Of a stretch of 64,000 nt of DNA, positions 1 to 13,140 are shown one piece after another (the stretch's first letter is position 1; the number at the start of each line of letters is the position of its first letter). Source of the stretch: Platycnemis pennipes (lineage: Eukaryota; Arthropoda; Insecta; Odonata; Platycnemididae); NCBI GenBank assembly GCA_933228895.1, contig OW121848.1, positions 100,707,470-100,771,469 on the forward strand, read 5' to 3'. The notes beneath the pieces were generated by a model. The model saw only the letters and a program-made list of their open reading frames with translations. It did not search any database and was not told the DNA's origin. The translations under genes were made by a program, and so were the position numbers.

Positions 1-2404
1 CTTTCGATTTCAAATTGATATGATAATAACTGAAACGGTAATAAATAAAAAAAATACAATTACAATACCAAATGAGCTAACGAAGAATAATATCTCCCTC
101 TAATGGTGGGATGGGTATATTTGTACCAATGACCACTAAAACTGCACTGATGGAAGTAATTAATCCTAATGGGGCACGACATGACAGGTAAGTCGAAGAT
201 TTGGAGTCAAAAAAAATGAGCATCGTTCACGCAGTGTCTGTTTACTTTTAAAATTATAGTTCCCTTCAAGCTGCATCGATCATCTCATTTCAAATAATGC
301 ATCAAATTGCGTAGGGTTCAGGCAAATATTATTTCGATCCTTGTTTATATTGTTCTTTTTAATCCTCTTGGCAGTAAAACATAGGAGGCTAGCTTATGGC
401 ATAGACGATTAGATAGAGAAAATACACTGTAACTCGGAGATAAGTTGGAGCCAAAGCAAACTCTTAAGCAATTGCCAAAATCCCCACTTCTATATGGAGT
501 CATTTACTGATATTTAAAACTAAATGAAGGAACATAGTAGCCAAGCAAAAACCAGCGGTATCCAACACGAATATTACAATTGGAAGCTTTGATGACGCTT
601 TTTGCCAATTCCTCAACGTTATACAGAACTAGTAAGATTTTCATTCTGAATAACAAAAACTCCTAGTTAAAGGTAATTTAATGTAAACGTTCATTTTTAA
701 ATTTGTTGGTTAGGCAATTAATTCAGTTTTCGCTGGTCAACCACAAACATACAGTATAATGAAAATTATCTAGGCGATGCATGGCGGTGAGAAAGTCAAA
801 CCAAGAGCGCTAGACGGCAAGCACGGTTGGCCAAGCAAAAGCCGTCTCCAGTGTGCGTGGTGAATTGGCTACAACGCTGGAAGTTGCGTCTGTAATCCGC
901 TATAATAGGCCACACACACCTTATCAAAGAATACCTTGCCGGAGAGTTTATGAAGCATGATACTGCCTACCACCACGTCGTCCCGCTTGGTAGTAAGCTC
1001 ATGAGATGGTACCATTATCATTACCTCCTTGCGTTTCCCTACACAAAGTCAAGACAATGACTTTTATTTAACTCACCGACAAATGTTCAAGGTGCGGCGT
1101 ATCTTTGCTGTGACGGGAGTATCATTGGCTATTTCTTTCATGGTAAACTTTCTGAAAAACACTTATCATTATTGTAAGCAGAGAGCCGTTACGTATCTTT
1201 ATCGAGAGTTGGTGTTCAATTTACTGACCGTGATTCATGAACAAGGGAGGAAATATTTCTGTGTTTCACTTTTCTTTGCATACCTTATCCATAGGAATTG
1301 ATTTCTCACTCAGAACTCTATCCTCTTACCAATATCCGGGTGGTATCTTTTGATCGGAAAAAGGTTGTTCTTTTCCATGCTCATGCAATGCTTCATTCCT
1401 CGGCCACCCCGTTTACCTCGGAGCCACATATTTGCGACGCCGCGCCGAAAACCAATGAGACCGCTGGGGATAGCAAGAGGGATATTGTACTTTAAAGGCG
1501 GTTACCGGTTTCGGGTTGGATCGTCATTGAACGGGTCCACCAAAGCCTATGAACCTCAGACTGACCTGACTTCACCACCTTGGCACTCGCCACTAGAACC
1601 TGAAACGGGGTGTTACTGACCTGTAGTAAATAGTTCCGAGCCATAGCAAATGAGTATCGAAGTAGAGTACTTTTTCCCAGCTGTAAGCATTCAAATTGCG
1701 ATGAGCACCGATACTACAACTGAAAATCAATCAAGCTATGCAAATAGAGACACAGCAACTTCCTTGGCCTATCCCAATAATGGCATAAATCCATTATATG
1801 CTAATTTTTCGATGTGTTATTTACCTGAACATTTATTAAATCACCGACAGGTCAAACATAATCTCCATGACATGAAAAATGAGTGTTTACGATATTTTTA
1901 TCCTATAACGATTCTTTATGGTGGAATGAAACTTTTTACAGAATAATCATTCTATTATTAAAAACATACAACTCCTAACGTGACTATTCAATAGAGTGGC
2001 AATTCAATTCCATTGACAGCCACAAAATTTATATTTGATCGCAAAAAAGTTTTGGATTTTCCATGCAACAAAATATTGTTAGCATTAATGTAAAATGACG
2101 GCAAGGCTGAACATATGCTTGGATTGCCAGATTTAACAATGAAACTGGAACGTATGCAATTTGACATATGAATGACTGCACACTTCGATAGTAAATTGCT
2201 TCCCTAATAATACGCATGAATGATAACTATGAAGCACCATGCTAATTCGGCCAAGACCGGAAAATATTGGGGAACAAACATTAGCCCTGCGAGACGAATG
2301 GGTGGCAGTGGATAGAAAATATTCCAACGCACTAATGAAACGATTCCAAGGATATCGTTTTTGATAAACCAGTAAACTCACTGCAGAGAGGATTACTAAA
2401 AATA
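1..2404. other. AT-rich stretch without a recognisable gene
   Basis: I see no gene here. Open frames are all under 100 codons, overlap one another on both strands and show no recognisable domain. The sequence is AT-rich, with scattered short A or T runs. A GTAAGT-like donor (ACAGGTAAGTC) near 185 has no pyrimidine tract before it and no open exon-like partner, so I give it no weight. Probably intergenic or intronic. Confidence 0.6.
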
Positions 2405-2905
2405 GGGAAAAGGCCTCCAAACCCCATCCTGCCCCTTTCTCTCTCTCCTCACCCCCTCGACACCCTCCTTTCTCCCCTTATCTTCCTCGTGCCCTACGGC
2501 ACTGATAACGTCCTATACTCGTGAATCGATTCCTCTCATCGCACTGCACGGATCGAACATGGAACCCTATGTTTCGGAGTATGGAGTGCAAAGCGGGACG
2601 AGAATCCCCCGCCTTGATTCACTCTCGCATCGTCTCTCCTTTCCGCTGCTTGCCTCAACCTTATTTTTTTTATTTCATCCTCCGCTATTCTCGTGGGCGG
2701 GCCGACGGAGCCGGCACACCTGGAGGTATGGGAAAAGAGGATTTCCGAGCAGCATGCTTTTCATTACCGCTTCCCCGCGCTCATATATTTCTGTTTGGAC
2801 CCAGGGCCTCTCTCTTATTTCCTTTTTTCCCTCTCTCCCTCTCCAGCTCAGACACACCGCCACTCTCTCCATCCTCTTCCCACTGCCCCCAAATAACCCG
2901 ACCCT
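2405..2905. repeat. Pyrimidine-rich, GC-richer island
   Basis: The plus strand is dominated by C and T, with many CTCTC, CCCTC and TTTCC runs, and is richer in GC than its surroundings. Several overlapping frames of up to 164 codons cross it on both strands. Their products are Pro/Ser/Leu- or Arg-rich low complexity, as expected from a tract where stop codons are rare, so they are not called as genes. It resembles the other islands in this window. Confidence 0.55.
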
Positions 2906-5160
2906 AGGGTGGGGATTCGTAAAAGCTGCATCCTGTGCAGGAGAGTGCAAGGAGATCCATGCATTTTGTGAATTAATATACTTCACGTTTGTACGGTATG
3001 TATTTTCCTCAAAGGACTCGTTGGAAATAAATAGATATTGCACTATTCCATAGAAGCGTAACTTTCTTGAAGAACCCATTTATTCACATCAAGATTAAAA
3101 CACAAGCAGACTTAAGCACCTTAGTACACACACATATGCGCATCGGAAGAAATGTTACATGAACTGCACCATTTTTCAATTCATCCCATCGTCCAATAAG
3201 TTGACACGTGAAAATTAAATAATAAGTTGTGAATGAGTTTGCTACTTTTGGCATATTGAAATGCTCATTACCCGACTGCGCTTGCAGTACACTAAGCAAA
3301 TATGATGTAGACGATTTCAGAAACGATTGAGTTCCAATGCTGTATTTTTACTTTAGTTTCGTGACTGTATTCTATAATTTAAAGGTATTCATCTAAATTA
3401 TTTAGCTTCCTCAAACGTGGTTTCTAATAGGCTGTATATAGATATCTAATGGACTTGAGCAGATTTTGTGCATTTAAACGTTATAATTTTAAGATCCTGA
3501 TCGCTAAAATTGTACCACGCCGTACCAAACATGTTGCTGAGTTACGAAAACGAGCAAAAAAGGCTATACATGAGAATAAACTGCGGAATTTTATAGGATA
3601 ACTCATTTGTCTCTAATTTATGAAGTCAAAAAAATCAAGTAGACAAAATTAAAATGTTAGGAGGAAAGAATGAAAGCGAATGCCAAAAATTGGAAATTGA
3701 TTTAAAAGCATGCGCCTAGGAAGGTATTATTTTAACACCTAAGGGGGAAAAGTTAACAGCATACAAATATACTTCGGTTCTTTTTTGAGAGAAATGCAAT
3801 GGATACACAGGGCAGTCATTCAAGTCTATGATGCTTCTTTACAATGTGTTCTGGTTTATTTCACTTATAAAGAGGATGAAAAAATTACATAGCTAAAAAT
3901 ACATTTTTCAGGGTAGTATTAGTTCGAAAGCAATGTTTTTCAAAATCATCCTGTTACGTTAATGTTTCATAGTCTTATTTTACATTTTATAGGCATAGTT
4001 TAGTTTTTGCGTAATGTAAGAGTTATTTTCTCTTGTACAGCAATCACAAGCCCAATGATTTTTACTAGCAAAATCCGGAAATCTTCCGGAATTGCAACAA
4101 TAACAGAGTTTTGTATTTTTTTAGTTTTAAAATCAAATTTTACTTTTTAAGGAAAGTAAATATGCGAATACTTCAAAATATTTAAAAATATGAAAAACCT
4201 TAATATTTTCAAAAACTAGCTACACTTATGCGCTCAATATCATGTGCTCATGTATAGGTATAGACTTAAATACACATGCATATAACTACACAAAAATGGT
4301 GATGCACAAGGTTTCAGTCTGGAGCACCCGCCTATATCGGCACGAAATACATCCTACAAAGAGGACGCCGTTAACTTAATTTACAGTCAAGTAAAGGGCG
4401 TCTACTGGTCTATCTCTACCCACGACAGCTAAAAGATAGCGGCATCTCTTCATAGACGTAGGTATCCTTACCTCTACTATTGAATGTACGTTACATTTTT
4501 AAGAGCTCGAATCTTGCAAGATAGCACCAATGCTCGCAGCAGTTTTGGTAATAAATAGATGTTCATGCCAAATGCGTTCGATGTGGAGGGAACTAAGCTA
4601 CTGGTCTGGCATTCTACTTCCACATATCTCTTCTACCTACATATATCTACACCGTGTTTTAGTGTCTCCTTCATTTAGCCCTCTCTCTACCACGCTACTC
4701 TTTTCCCAATTCCCAATGTTCGCAATCTCCCATCACTTTAGTTTATTCGTTTGCCTCTGGAGGTTATTACGTTTGGTGGATATAGTGGCGCCATGCGTAT
4801 AGCAATAAGTAATCGCCGTGCAAAGAAGAAGAGGGAACAGGAGTAAGAAAAATGTTTAGCACTCGCGTAAGCAAGGAGGATAGGGAAAAGAGCGAACCGA
4901 TGCAAGAGAGATTAAGTGATGCGTTGGGCCAAGAGTTAATTCCAAACTCAGCACGTCTGCTTGAGCTCAGTATTGAAAATGAGGCTAAAACATCTTTATC
5001 ACCACCGGGCTTTGTAGCGTTTCTGGCTAGCTTAACTAAGTTGCTTGGTTACACGCAGGAGAGGAGATTAATCTGCTGTGCCGAAACCGACGGATCTGTC
5101 GTGTCAAAATTTCAACCTACACTCACGTCTCACCATGGTATCGTATTATTTTTTTGACGT
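2906..5160. other. AT-rich stretch; one unconvincing 101-codon frame
   Basis: Mostly AT-rich and gene-free. A plus-strand frame at 4852-5157 (101 codons, ATG start) has a mixed, charged composition and is not low complexity, but I recognise no family or motif in it, and nothing around it suggests a promoter or poly(A) site. I treat it as chance unless transcripts show otherwise. Confidence 0.55.
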
Positions 5161-5164
5161 AAGC

Positions 5165-5300
5165 GCGGCAAGCGTTTTTAAAGTGCATTAGCCCGGGAAG
5201 CGAAAGGTCCGTGGCTCGGATCCCGGTCCAGGAAATCTTTTCCTTTGGCAATTTTCAACAGACTTGTCTGTCATGAATAATGTAAAAATAAAATGTTACA
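5165..5300 (+). mobile_element. Possible degraded tRNA-derived SINE
   Basis: A segment resembling the internal RNA polymerase III promoter of tRNA-derived SINEs. A box-A-like TTAGCCCGGGAAGCG is followed about 20 bp later by GGCTCGGATCCCGGTCC, which differs from the box B consensus GGTTCGANTCC at about two positions. An A/T-rich tail with AATAATG and AAAATAAAATG follows. No full cloverleaf can be drawn, so it is not a tRNA gene. The limits are approximate. Confidence 0.4.
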
Positions 5301-8060
5301 GTGCCTGTGCGATCATTTATAGTATCTATTGTCTTGAACCGTATCTTTCTCGAAGCCAAATTCCGGCAAACGAGTGTCGTTCAAGATGAACCGCAGCGGC
5401 AAATGAGATGTAGCTCCTATAGATCCTTCCAAAAATTGCCTATAGCATCTGGAATTCTGGATAGCATTGACCCGACAAATATCTGTGCTTGATTCGATTC
5501 CCCGCTGAGGAAACGAGGAAAAAGAAAGCAATTATTACAACACTACGGCATTGACGCAAGCAATTTAAGCTCACACGAGGCAAAAAAGGAATACCCAAGG
5601 AACTGGCGATTACATATTCAAATATTTCCATTCAATTGAGTGTAGGAAAGAATGAACCAACTGATAAACAAAAGGAATCCATACTCTGTAAGGCGCTAAT
5701 GTGAATTTCACAGAGTGGCCACTAAGTGAACCACTATCGAGATAGCATTAAATGGATGAGATTCACTCTGTTTCTACTCTTTTCCCCGTAACTCTAATCC
5801 CGTTCAAGAAATTACCAAGGGGCGTGTTGCAGTGAAATCAATAATAGCTAAACATATTTCCACTTCATTTACGATAGTACGTTTCAGTAGAACAAAATGC
5901 CAATCATTTTCACCATCCAATTTGAAAATTCATTTGTAGCAGCACACATACACATCTGACCTCCGCACAAGGAATGATGCAAATTTTGATTACTCTTTTC
6001 CTGCCGCAAGGACTGATCATCAGTTTCCATTCCATTTTTTTATTATTTGTTCTTAAGTGACGACCCGTATATGCGATAATTTATTGAAGCAAACGGGGTT
6101 CCCAGAAGTAAACAAACAGCTTGCCGTTATTGTCGAATTCAATCAACGATGATTTCCAAATAAGCAGGACAGAAAATTAAGGGCTTCGAACAGAATTTGA
6201 ACGAGCGGACCGGAGTTGAGTGGATGATTTAATTAGAGCAACGGACCGAAGGTAGTGAGGGGCGGGGAGGGGCAAGAGTTTTAATTTACGGAGAATAGGA
6301 GTTTCGTTTTGGACGATAATTTGCGCCCGGATTGAAAAGGCAAGGCGATCTGCCCGAAGAGGAACCGCAGGCACAAGACGAGATTAGACGACGATAAACG
6401 AGAAAAATATTTCCCGGTGTTCTCTCTTTGGAAGCACGCAGGACAAAGCGGGTCCTTTTGCCCTCAACTTGAATCACTGTGGGAAATCAAGGCAAAAATA
6501 TACATGCCTGGGTGCGTGGAAAGTGCGTGGCTTTTTCGTATTAAAAACGGTGTCATTTTTATAAGTAAAAATCTTAACTCCTTAAAGCCACTGTTAACAA
6601 TGACATGGCATAACTTTTACTTAAATAAGGATCGGGTAAAATTGATGAATGCATTTAGTCCGGTAAGGAAATAAACGGAAATAGAGGATTAGGAGTAAAA
6701 GATGATATCATCTACTAACACGAATCACTCACACAATCAAAAAAAAGCAAAAACGGACGAACGAGGGACTAAAGAACAATATGAAGAAAGAATGTTAAAG
6801 GTAGGTACACAAAAAGACTCAACTTCAAAATCGAAACACGATATTGTTCACTGCACATGAAAAACTGTACCAGGGTTTTTCCACCACGATAAAGTATAGC
6901 ATACATAAGTATTTTTAAACGAATTCAACGATAAAAACTAGAAATAGCTTAGTGATTACTCTATCCCTTCCGATGACAACACATAATCGTATCAATATTC
7001 ATTCATTTTCAACAGTAATTGGTATCAGATAATTCAATCACCTCATTCAAAACTTGTCATTACTAATATCACAGCCTTTAGATCACTCCAACACTTGTAA
7101 TTCGGAGGCATCAAGTTTTCTGTTGGATCATTATATTTCAGGTTACGCAAAAAGCTGATCAAATGAAACGGCATTATGAAAATCCAGCATTTTATCGCCA
7201 GAACAAAAACTTTCTGAAATAAAATCGGCAAAAGAAAAAACCTAAGTTTTTCTCTCTCAAAACTGACGAAGTCATCTTCTTTTCTCTGTTTCAAGTACTT
7301 ACAGACACTTTTCGAAGGATATCAAATGGTAATACGAAGAAGATGACTGACTGGTAAAGTCAATTACTATTGTTTATTAACTCGTTTACTTCCCACATAT
7401 TACAAAGTTCAGGAATAGTTTCAAAAGGACACGCTCATGAGAGAGTAGAAAAGGAGACACAGAACGAAAAGTCGTTGGCAATGACGCAATGAACCAATAG
7501 AAAGAATCCAACCGGAAAAGATGTCAAAGAGTCATGACAAGTTGGTGACATGAATGCTTCTCTGCCATTGATGGATTAAAAATAATGAGGCAGTATGATA
7601 AATCAAAGCTGCAAGTTGAGGGTCAAATCCAGAGATTACCAACAGTTAATACGCAATATAAGAAAATTCCATGCATTAACTTGACACTACATATAAATGA
7701 TAAATAAAAGGATATGTAACATCAACATAAATGATGATAGTACATATTCTGGCGTAATTTCTCTTAGAAATTGATTAAAATAATCCAAGGAGACGACCTC
7801 TTAAATTACTAAAAATCTTGTCATTAATTATTTCCAATCCTAGTAAAATATTACCTTAAGAAAAACACGTGTTATAATATGCCCCAACCTTTTATCCTTT
7901 TATGGTGACCTAACTTATGACATGGTGGTAGAAGTACCCACCCACATGCATAGTCATAAATGTGAGGAGATTTGAGTCGACCAACGAAGCAAAAAAAAAA
8001 AACTAAATATGGTTGCTATATGTACTTTTGGATAAGTGCTCCAAAATAAATCCTTTCCTG
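5301..8060. other. AT-rich stretch without a recognisable gene
   Basis: No frame here exceeds about 85 codons and none resembles a known domain. The composition is AT-rich with frequent stops in all frames. I see no strong repeat or RNA gene. Confidence 0.6.
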
Positions 8061-8560
8061 CACGCTACTACGGCTCTTCCCTATCCTGTGATAAGCAGCC
8101 AACTACTCATTCCCCAACGCGGGAGTCCTCTCCAAAACATTGGCGAAGGCCGACAGCGAAGAACATCCAGGTTTGAGCATGGCTGAAGGGCACTCGCGCG
8201 GGTGGAAGGAAGGAAATCACGATGGAATCGTACCGGAGGAAGAGTTGGATCACCGGCGGGCACCGAGAAAATAAAATGAGGAGCACGAGAATGGGAGCGA
8301 GCGGGTTACGTGAAGCAGGTTACAGGTGTACTACGCCCCCACCCACCCCTCGCCATCTGTCTCATTCGGCTCATGTGCGTGTGTGACGCACGTATGCAGC
8401 CGTTTTGACAATATTTTCCCCCTCCCGTGCTCCAAACCCATTCATTATAGCTTCCCCATAGCTCTGTGACGGTGAGGGAGTCGTGCGCGGGCGGGGGTCC
8501 GGGGGACGGGGCAGGGTAGGGACCTAGTTTAGTTTATTCGGGCGTGCCTCGTGGGTAGGG
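8061..8560. repeat. GC-richer island
   Basis: A short block with many CG dinucleotides, C-rich runs and the G-rich stretch GCGGGGGTCCGGGGGACGGGG near 8490-8510, set in AT-rich DNA. No exon can be supported. It could be a regulatory or unmethylated island, but the sequence alone does not show a function. Confidence 0.5.
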
Positions 8561-9880
8561 CCCGTTGCCAAAGGCTTGTCGTGTGTCACGTTGCGGAATT
8601 TAAATACGAGGGTATGCATGCATTTTACGACGCATGGAATCTCCACAATACAAGGGCAAAACGAACACCCAGGGCGAATTTATTTTCCGAGCTTATCGTG
8701 GTTGCCTTCGGTACTTTACCTCAGGTAAAAGATTCACTAAAATAGTGCTTTTCATACCAGTAAAATTACTGTAGTGAATAAGGGAATACTAAAAAAAATT
8801 TATTGGAAAACCATAAGCCCTAGTCTAATTAGAAATTTTATAGCATCCCATCATTAAGAATGAGTTGAAAATGAAACGAAAAGTTGAACCATAGGCGATA
8901 CGTTTAATGCACTTGTAAGATAATTTAACTCTACCTCGAGCAAACAGCATTTAACCATCACTTAACAATCATCTTTCAAAAAAAATGTCTCGCAGGTGAA
9001 ATATTTCCTTTATAATACCATTACTAACCCACCGATATCGCATCTGCAACATTTCCAGCTTCGTGAGCACTTTGTGAACCAAAGGTAGGTAGCTAAAAAA
9101 TAAACGGACGGTGTAAAAGAATTATTATAAAACAGTTATATATTAAATATATTTTATAATTATTAAAAAGCCAAATTTATTTAAAGTAATGACTATGCAC
9201 AAGGCATAGGAAGTATAAGGTGCTCTAAAAAACATAATTCGACTGTGCAACTTTCATTCAAGATAAACTTAAACCATTTCCTGCTAATTCCAAATTCTTT
9301 TTGGCCCATTCCTACCCACATAGGATTGGCAGTACTTCTGTTTTAGCACTTATTTCAACTGTGATTTTCTACGGCAACTGTCACTTTCATTCTACGTGTT
9401 CTAAAGGCTCTTAAACTATGGAACCATGAATACATTTTGAAAGTAAGCGACAGAAACATTGGCAAAACTCAAATGTTCACGATGAGTTTTTTCTTAGAGA
9501 ACATAGAAAAAGAGTGTCATTGCCGACCAAGAAGAATAATCCGCGCAGAAAATGGAATTGTCGGAAATTTCTGAAACAATTCGGAACAAGTTTCCTTTGC
9601 GTGAGGAGAGAGAATGAGGGTCTATATATAACGCAATCGAACATATCTTCATGGATATTTCTACTTCGTTCATCCCAGTTTCGGATATCTTTTGAAAATA
9701 TTATTTGACTCCGCAACTTACTAGCAATATTTCGCAATGTCTTATCTGCATAAAATATTGGCAGTTCTCAGTTATCAATTCGATTCAGGCATTACTCCCG
9801 AACAGAACATTTCTCACTCCTCTCATTTTTTACTACCGTTATTATTTTCTTTCACTTCTCGTTGAGCAGAACGTGGGTAT
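8561..9880. other. AT-rich stretch without a recognisable gene
   Basis: AT-rich, including a run of TATA and ATTATTA near 9120-9170. Frames at 9477-9737 overlap on both strands and carry no recognisable domain. Confidence 0.6.
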
Positions 9881-11320
9881 CGACGAATTGCCTTTCCCAC
9901 CTCATTCTCCTCTCCCCAGACATCAGAAATTTGGGAGCAATTCGTCCTTCAGGGTTCTGGGCAACCAACTCCGCTCCTTTATCTCATTCTTCCACAATTC
10001 TCCTCGCTCATTCTCTCTTTCTCTCCCTTAGCGACCTCCACCTTCCTTCACGCCTGTTCCGAAACTATTATACGTATCGCTCCTCCTCCTTCCCCGATTT
10101 CTTTTTAGTTTCCCTCCCATCTAACTCCTTTTCCTTTCGGCTCAGAACTCCTCTCCTCCGGGCGTGGGAACCATTTCCGAACCCCCCCAACGCCTTACGA
10201 ACACATACCCCCCCCATCCTCCCGTCCACTTCCAATCGCATCGTTCCCATTATTTTGTTTTATCGAGCCGTTATTTCTTCATTTTCGGCAGCCCCATTTT
10301 CCTCGAGAGTGATGGATAGGGAGAACAGTAGGGTGGGCGAAGGGGGGCTTCACATGAAGATAGTGCGCTAGGGGTTGGGAAAGTGCGAGAGAGAGGGAAA
10401 GAAGGAGAGATAGAGAAGATTCCACGCAAGTTGGGAAATAAAGAGAGAGAGAGAGAGCTCCGCGCAAGTCGGCAATCACGAATCATCGTCGTCCCAATGG
10501 TTACGTTTCAATGCTTTTCATCGACGCTCTTTTCCCTCTTTATCTACCTCAGAGGTGGAAAATTTATTTCCCCTTTTCCTCCAGCTCCTTGCTTCCCCTC
10601 TCCGACTGGCTCCTCTTTCCCCGCCTCCAGACTTCCAGAGATCTCCTCCTCCCCCTCCCCACCCACCCACACCACCGTTCGCCTGCCGCCGCCCACGTTG
10701 CCTCAGGGACCATGAAAACCCTTATCTTTCCCTCGTATCCATGCGCCCCGTAACGAGATAGAAATATCTCTGCGCGAGGGAAGGGAGAGACGGAGAGGGA
10801 GGAAGGGATGAAGGTAAAAAAAGGAGGGAAAAATAAATATGTGCACACACACACATAGACACAGAGTATATATCTCCGCTTCCCCATTTACTTCTTTTTT
10901 TTCCCAGCTTCGACTTTACCAAATGGGAGGGAGAACGCCAGAATCGCTCGCGGGAGAATAAAAATTCGCGAAAATTGAGATCGGGAAAGAGAGAAAGAGA
11001 GAAGAAAAAATAATAGGCCTGATAAGAGTCGGAAAAAATGGCCTGAAAGATTGATATTGAATTGCGGAAAGATGCGTCAAATGTAAATTCCGGAAAAGAA
11101 ATCGCTCGGGTTTTTCTCCAATCCTGCCTCGCCACGGCGAGAGGAAATGGCAGGCTGTCATGGCGGGCCCTAATGCCTTCGAGGTGGAAAATGCGGCTTT
11201 CCCTTTCCCCAAATATGAAAAATGGGCAACCCCTTGGGGCGTGTCCTAGCCAACGGGTAGTAATTACGCTGACAAGATCAGCTTCATTCCCTTTCCCGTT
11301 TCGAAAGTGGTGAGAAGACG
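9881..11320. repeat. Polypyrimidine/polypurine island with (GA)n and (CA)n
   Basis: Strand asymmetry switches within the block: C/T-rich from about 9,890 to 10,310, A/G-rich at about 10,310-10,460, C/T-rich at about 10,500-10,740, then A/G-rich to about 11,200. It contains a GA-dinucleotide run at 10441-10457 and a short CA run at about 10845-10856. Up to four frames overlap in places (for example 169 codons at 9862-10371 and 137 at 10722-11135). All are compositionally driven and not credible genes. Confidence 0.6.
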
Positions 11321-12120
11321 TGGAAGAGAAAGAAAAGTTACAAATTGCTATTACATTACTAATGTGTATATTTCTATTTTAATGTCTTCTTTGTTTTTTT
11401 CCAGTCATCAAATGATGTACAGCTACTAAAGTTCAGCAATATACGAATGCGAACGGGCAATGTACTTACGGACCAATCTCTTGGTTTCATAATTTATTTA
11501 TTCTACAGAAAAAATGATCGTTCATCGCCAACCAGTTCATGCCCCTTCTTAATATCTATCAATATTCAGGATCAAACTCACAGAAAAGACAACATATTAC
11601 ATTTAATTTTGTTTCAGAATATTTTAAGGATAGGAATTAATTAGTTTACTCTATGAATGCTGCTTTGATTCAATATCCATTAATTCTATTTTAATGATTG
11701 AATTTTCATTGGGACACTCAAATATTTTTATTTATCCAATATTATCCCTTTACCGACGATTTGTAATCCTTATAATTCAACCAAAGATTTTCTTGGTTTT
11801 TAGACCTTCAGTCATTACATTGTCAGAACCCATACATCCAAAAAGATTATATAATTCCACTAAGAATACGTTTACCAAATGTTTTAGCATCTAAGGAGTC
11901 CGCTACAAATATTAGGACGCCCTTTGTTAAGTATTCCACAAGATATTTCATGAAATATCTTTTTACACTTCGTAGCCATGCTATCTGTGTCGACGAACCA
12001 CCCCAATTATAAATCATCTTTTAAAGCCCACGAATCGTAAATGATTTCGTAATAAATCGTAAAATATTTTAAGACATTTCATGAAAATTCGAAACTTTTA
12101 TATGTTAATTTTCGTGGCTA
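11321..12120. other. AT-rich stretch without a recognisable gene
   Basis: Very AT-rich, with no frame above 66 codons, no recognisable repeat and no RNA gene. Confidence 0.6.
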
Positions 12121-13140
12121 CCATGCACACGCTGCTGATTTAGGATTCCGTGGCTATGCTTTGCCTTCCTTTCTCGCTGTAATTCCCACCGGAATCTGGA
12201 ACGGCAAACGCCTCGTTTCAGCCGCTCACCACTTTGATTTCAGACTCCCTTTTCACACTCAATCAAACCTCGAAATCGCCCTTTTACCGCTCCAAAAGGC
12301 TCCTTAAAGGAAAGTGATTGCCGTCCCCAAAACATGAGGGGCCAATTCAATTGGGGTTTAGGAGTGATATATAAAGACGAACGGAAATGCACTTAAGGTG
12401 TCCCCCCCCTCCTCCCCTTTAAAAAGTCACCATACGCCCGTTCGCGGTCCGCAGCACCGAGTGGCCGCCACCCACGAGTGGAGGAACGAGCGCGGCGGGA
12501 AAATTCCGTGTTATGGTGCACATATTTCCCGCCATTAATTTTCGAGCCCTTCCTCCACTCTGCCATTTTAAAGGGTCCTCTTTCCCGTCGCCCGTGAGCA
12601 AGAAGCGCTCCATTCCACGGGTGGGAAGGCGAAATAATAATAAAAAAATGCCCACCTTAATAAAAGCCACCTTTTTCCTTGACTACACCACCACCTTCTC
12701 CGACCGAACGCCTTTCCCTCCGTGCGACGGTGCCCAGCACCGAAGCCTCCACCCAACCCTCCAGAAACCCTCTCTTTCCCTCCGAGAGGCCGGGGTGGGC
12801 AGGACTTTATCCCCCACGAGTCCTCCTCCTTCCTCCCCCCCTCCCCCCATTCCGTTCCCTCCCTCACCACCCTCCCGCCACCATTCTCCCTTGGTCTCTA
12901 CCCCGTCCGAGGCATTTCGCCCCACTGGACGTTTTATTCTCCACTAAACTCGCTAATCCGTTTTTCTGGGCGTTAAAAAGAGGCCTTTTAATCGAGGCAA
13001 CACGTAAGCCAAAGCCAGCCAGGGAGGCGACGCCCCAAGTTTACTCCTTTTTGGCAGTCAAATCGCGAATGCCGCAAACGTTGTTGCAACCGCATTTTAT
13101 AACCCCCCACCCACCTTCCAAACGCGATATTTTTTTTGCT
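12121..13140. repeat. GC-richer polypyrimidine island
   Basis: C/T-rich on the plus strand, most extreme at about 12,690-12,920, with CCCCC runs and many CG dinucleotides at the left end (about 12,430-12,560). Overlapping frames of 144, 181, 100 and 84 codons cover both strands and encode Pro/Ser- or Gly/Glu-rich low complexity, so none is called. It resembles the blocks at 9.9 and 33 kb. Confidence 0.6.

Noticed and set aside
4852..5157. 101-codon frame with ordinary composition
   Set aside because: No recognised family, no supporting splice or poly(A) signals; length is within chance for 64 kb.
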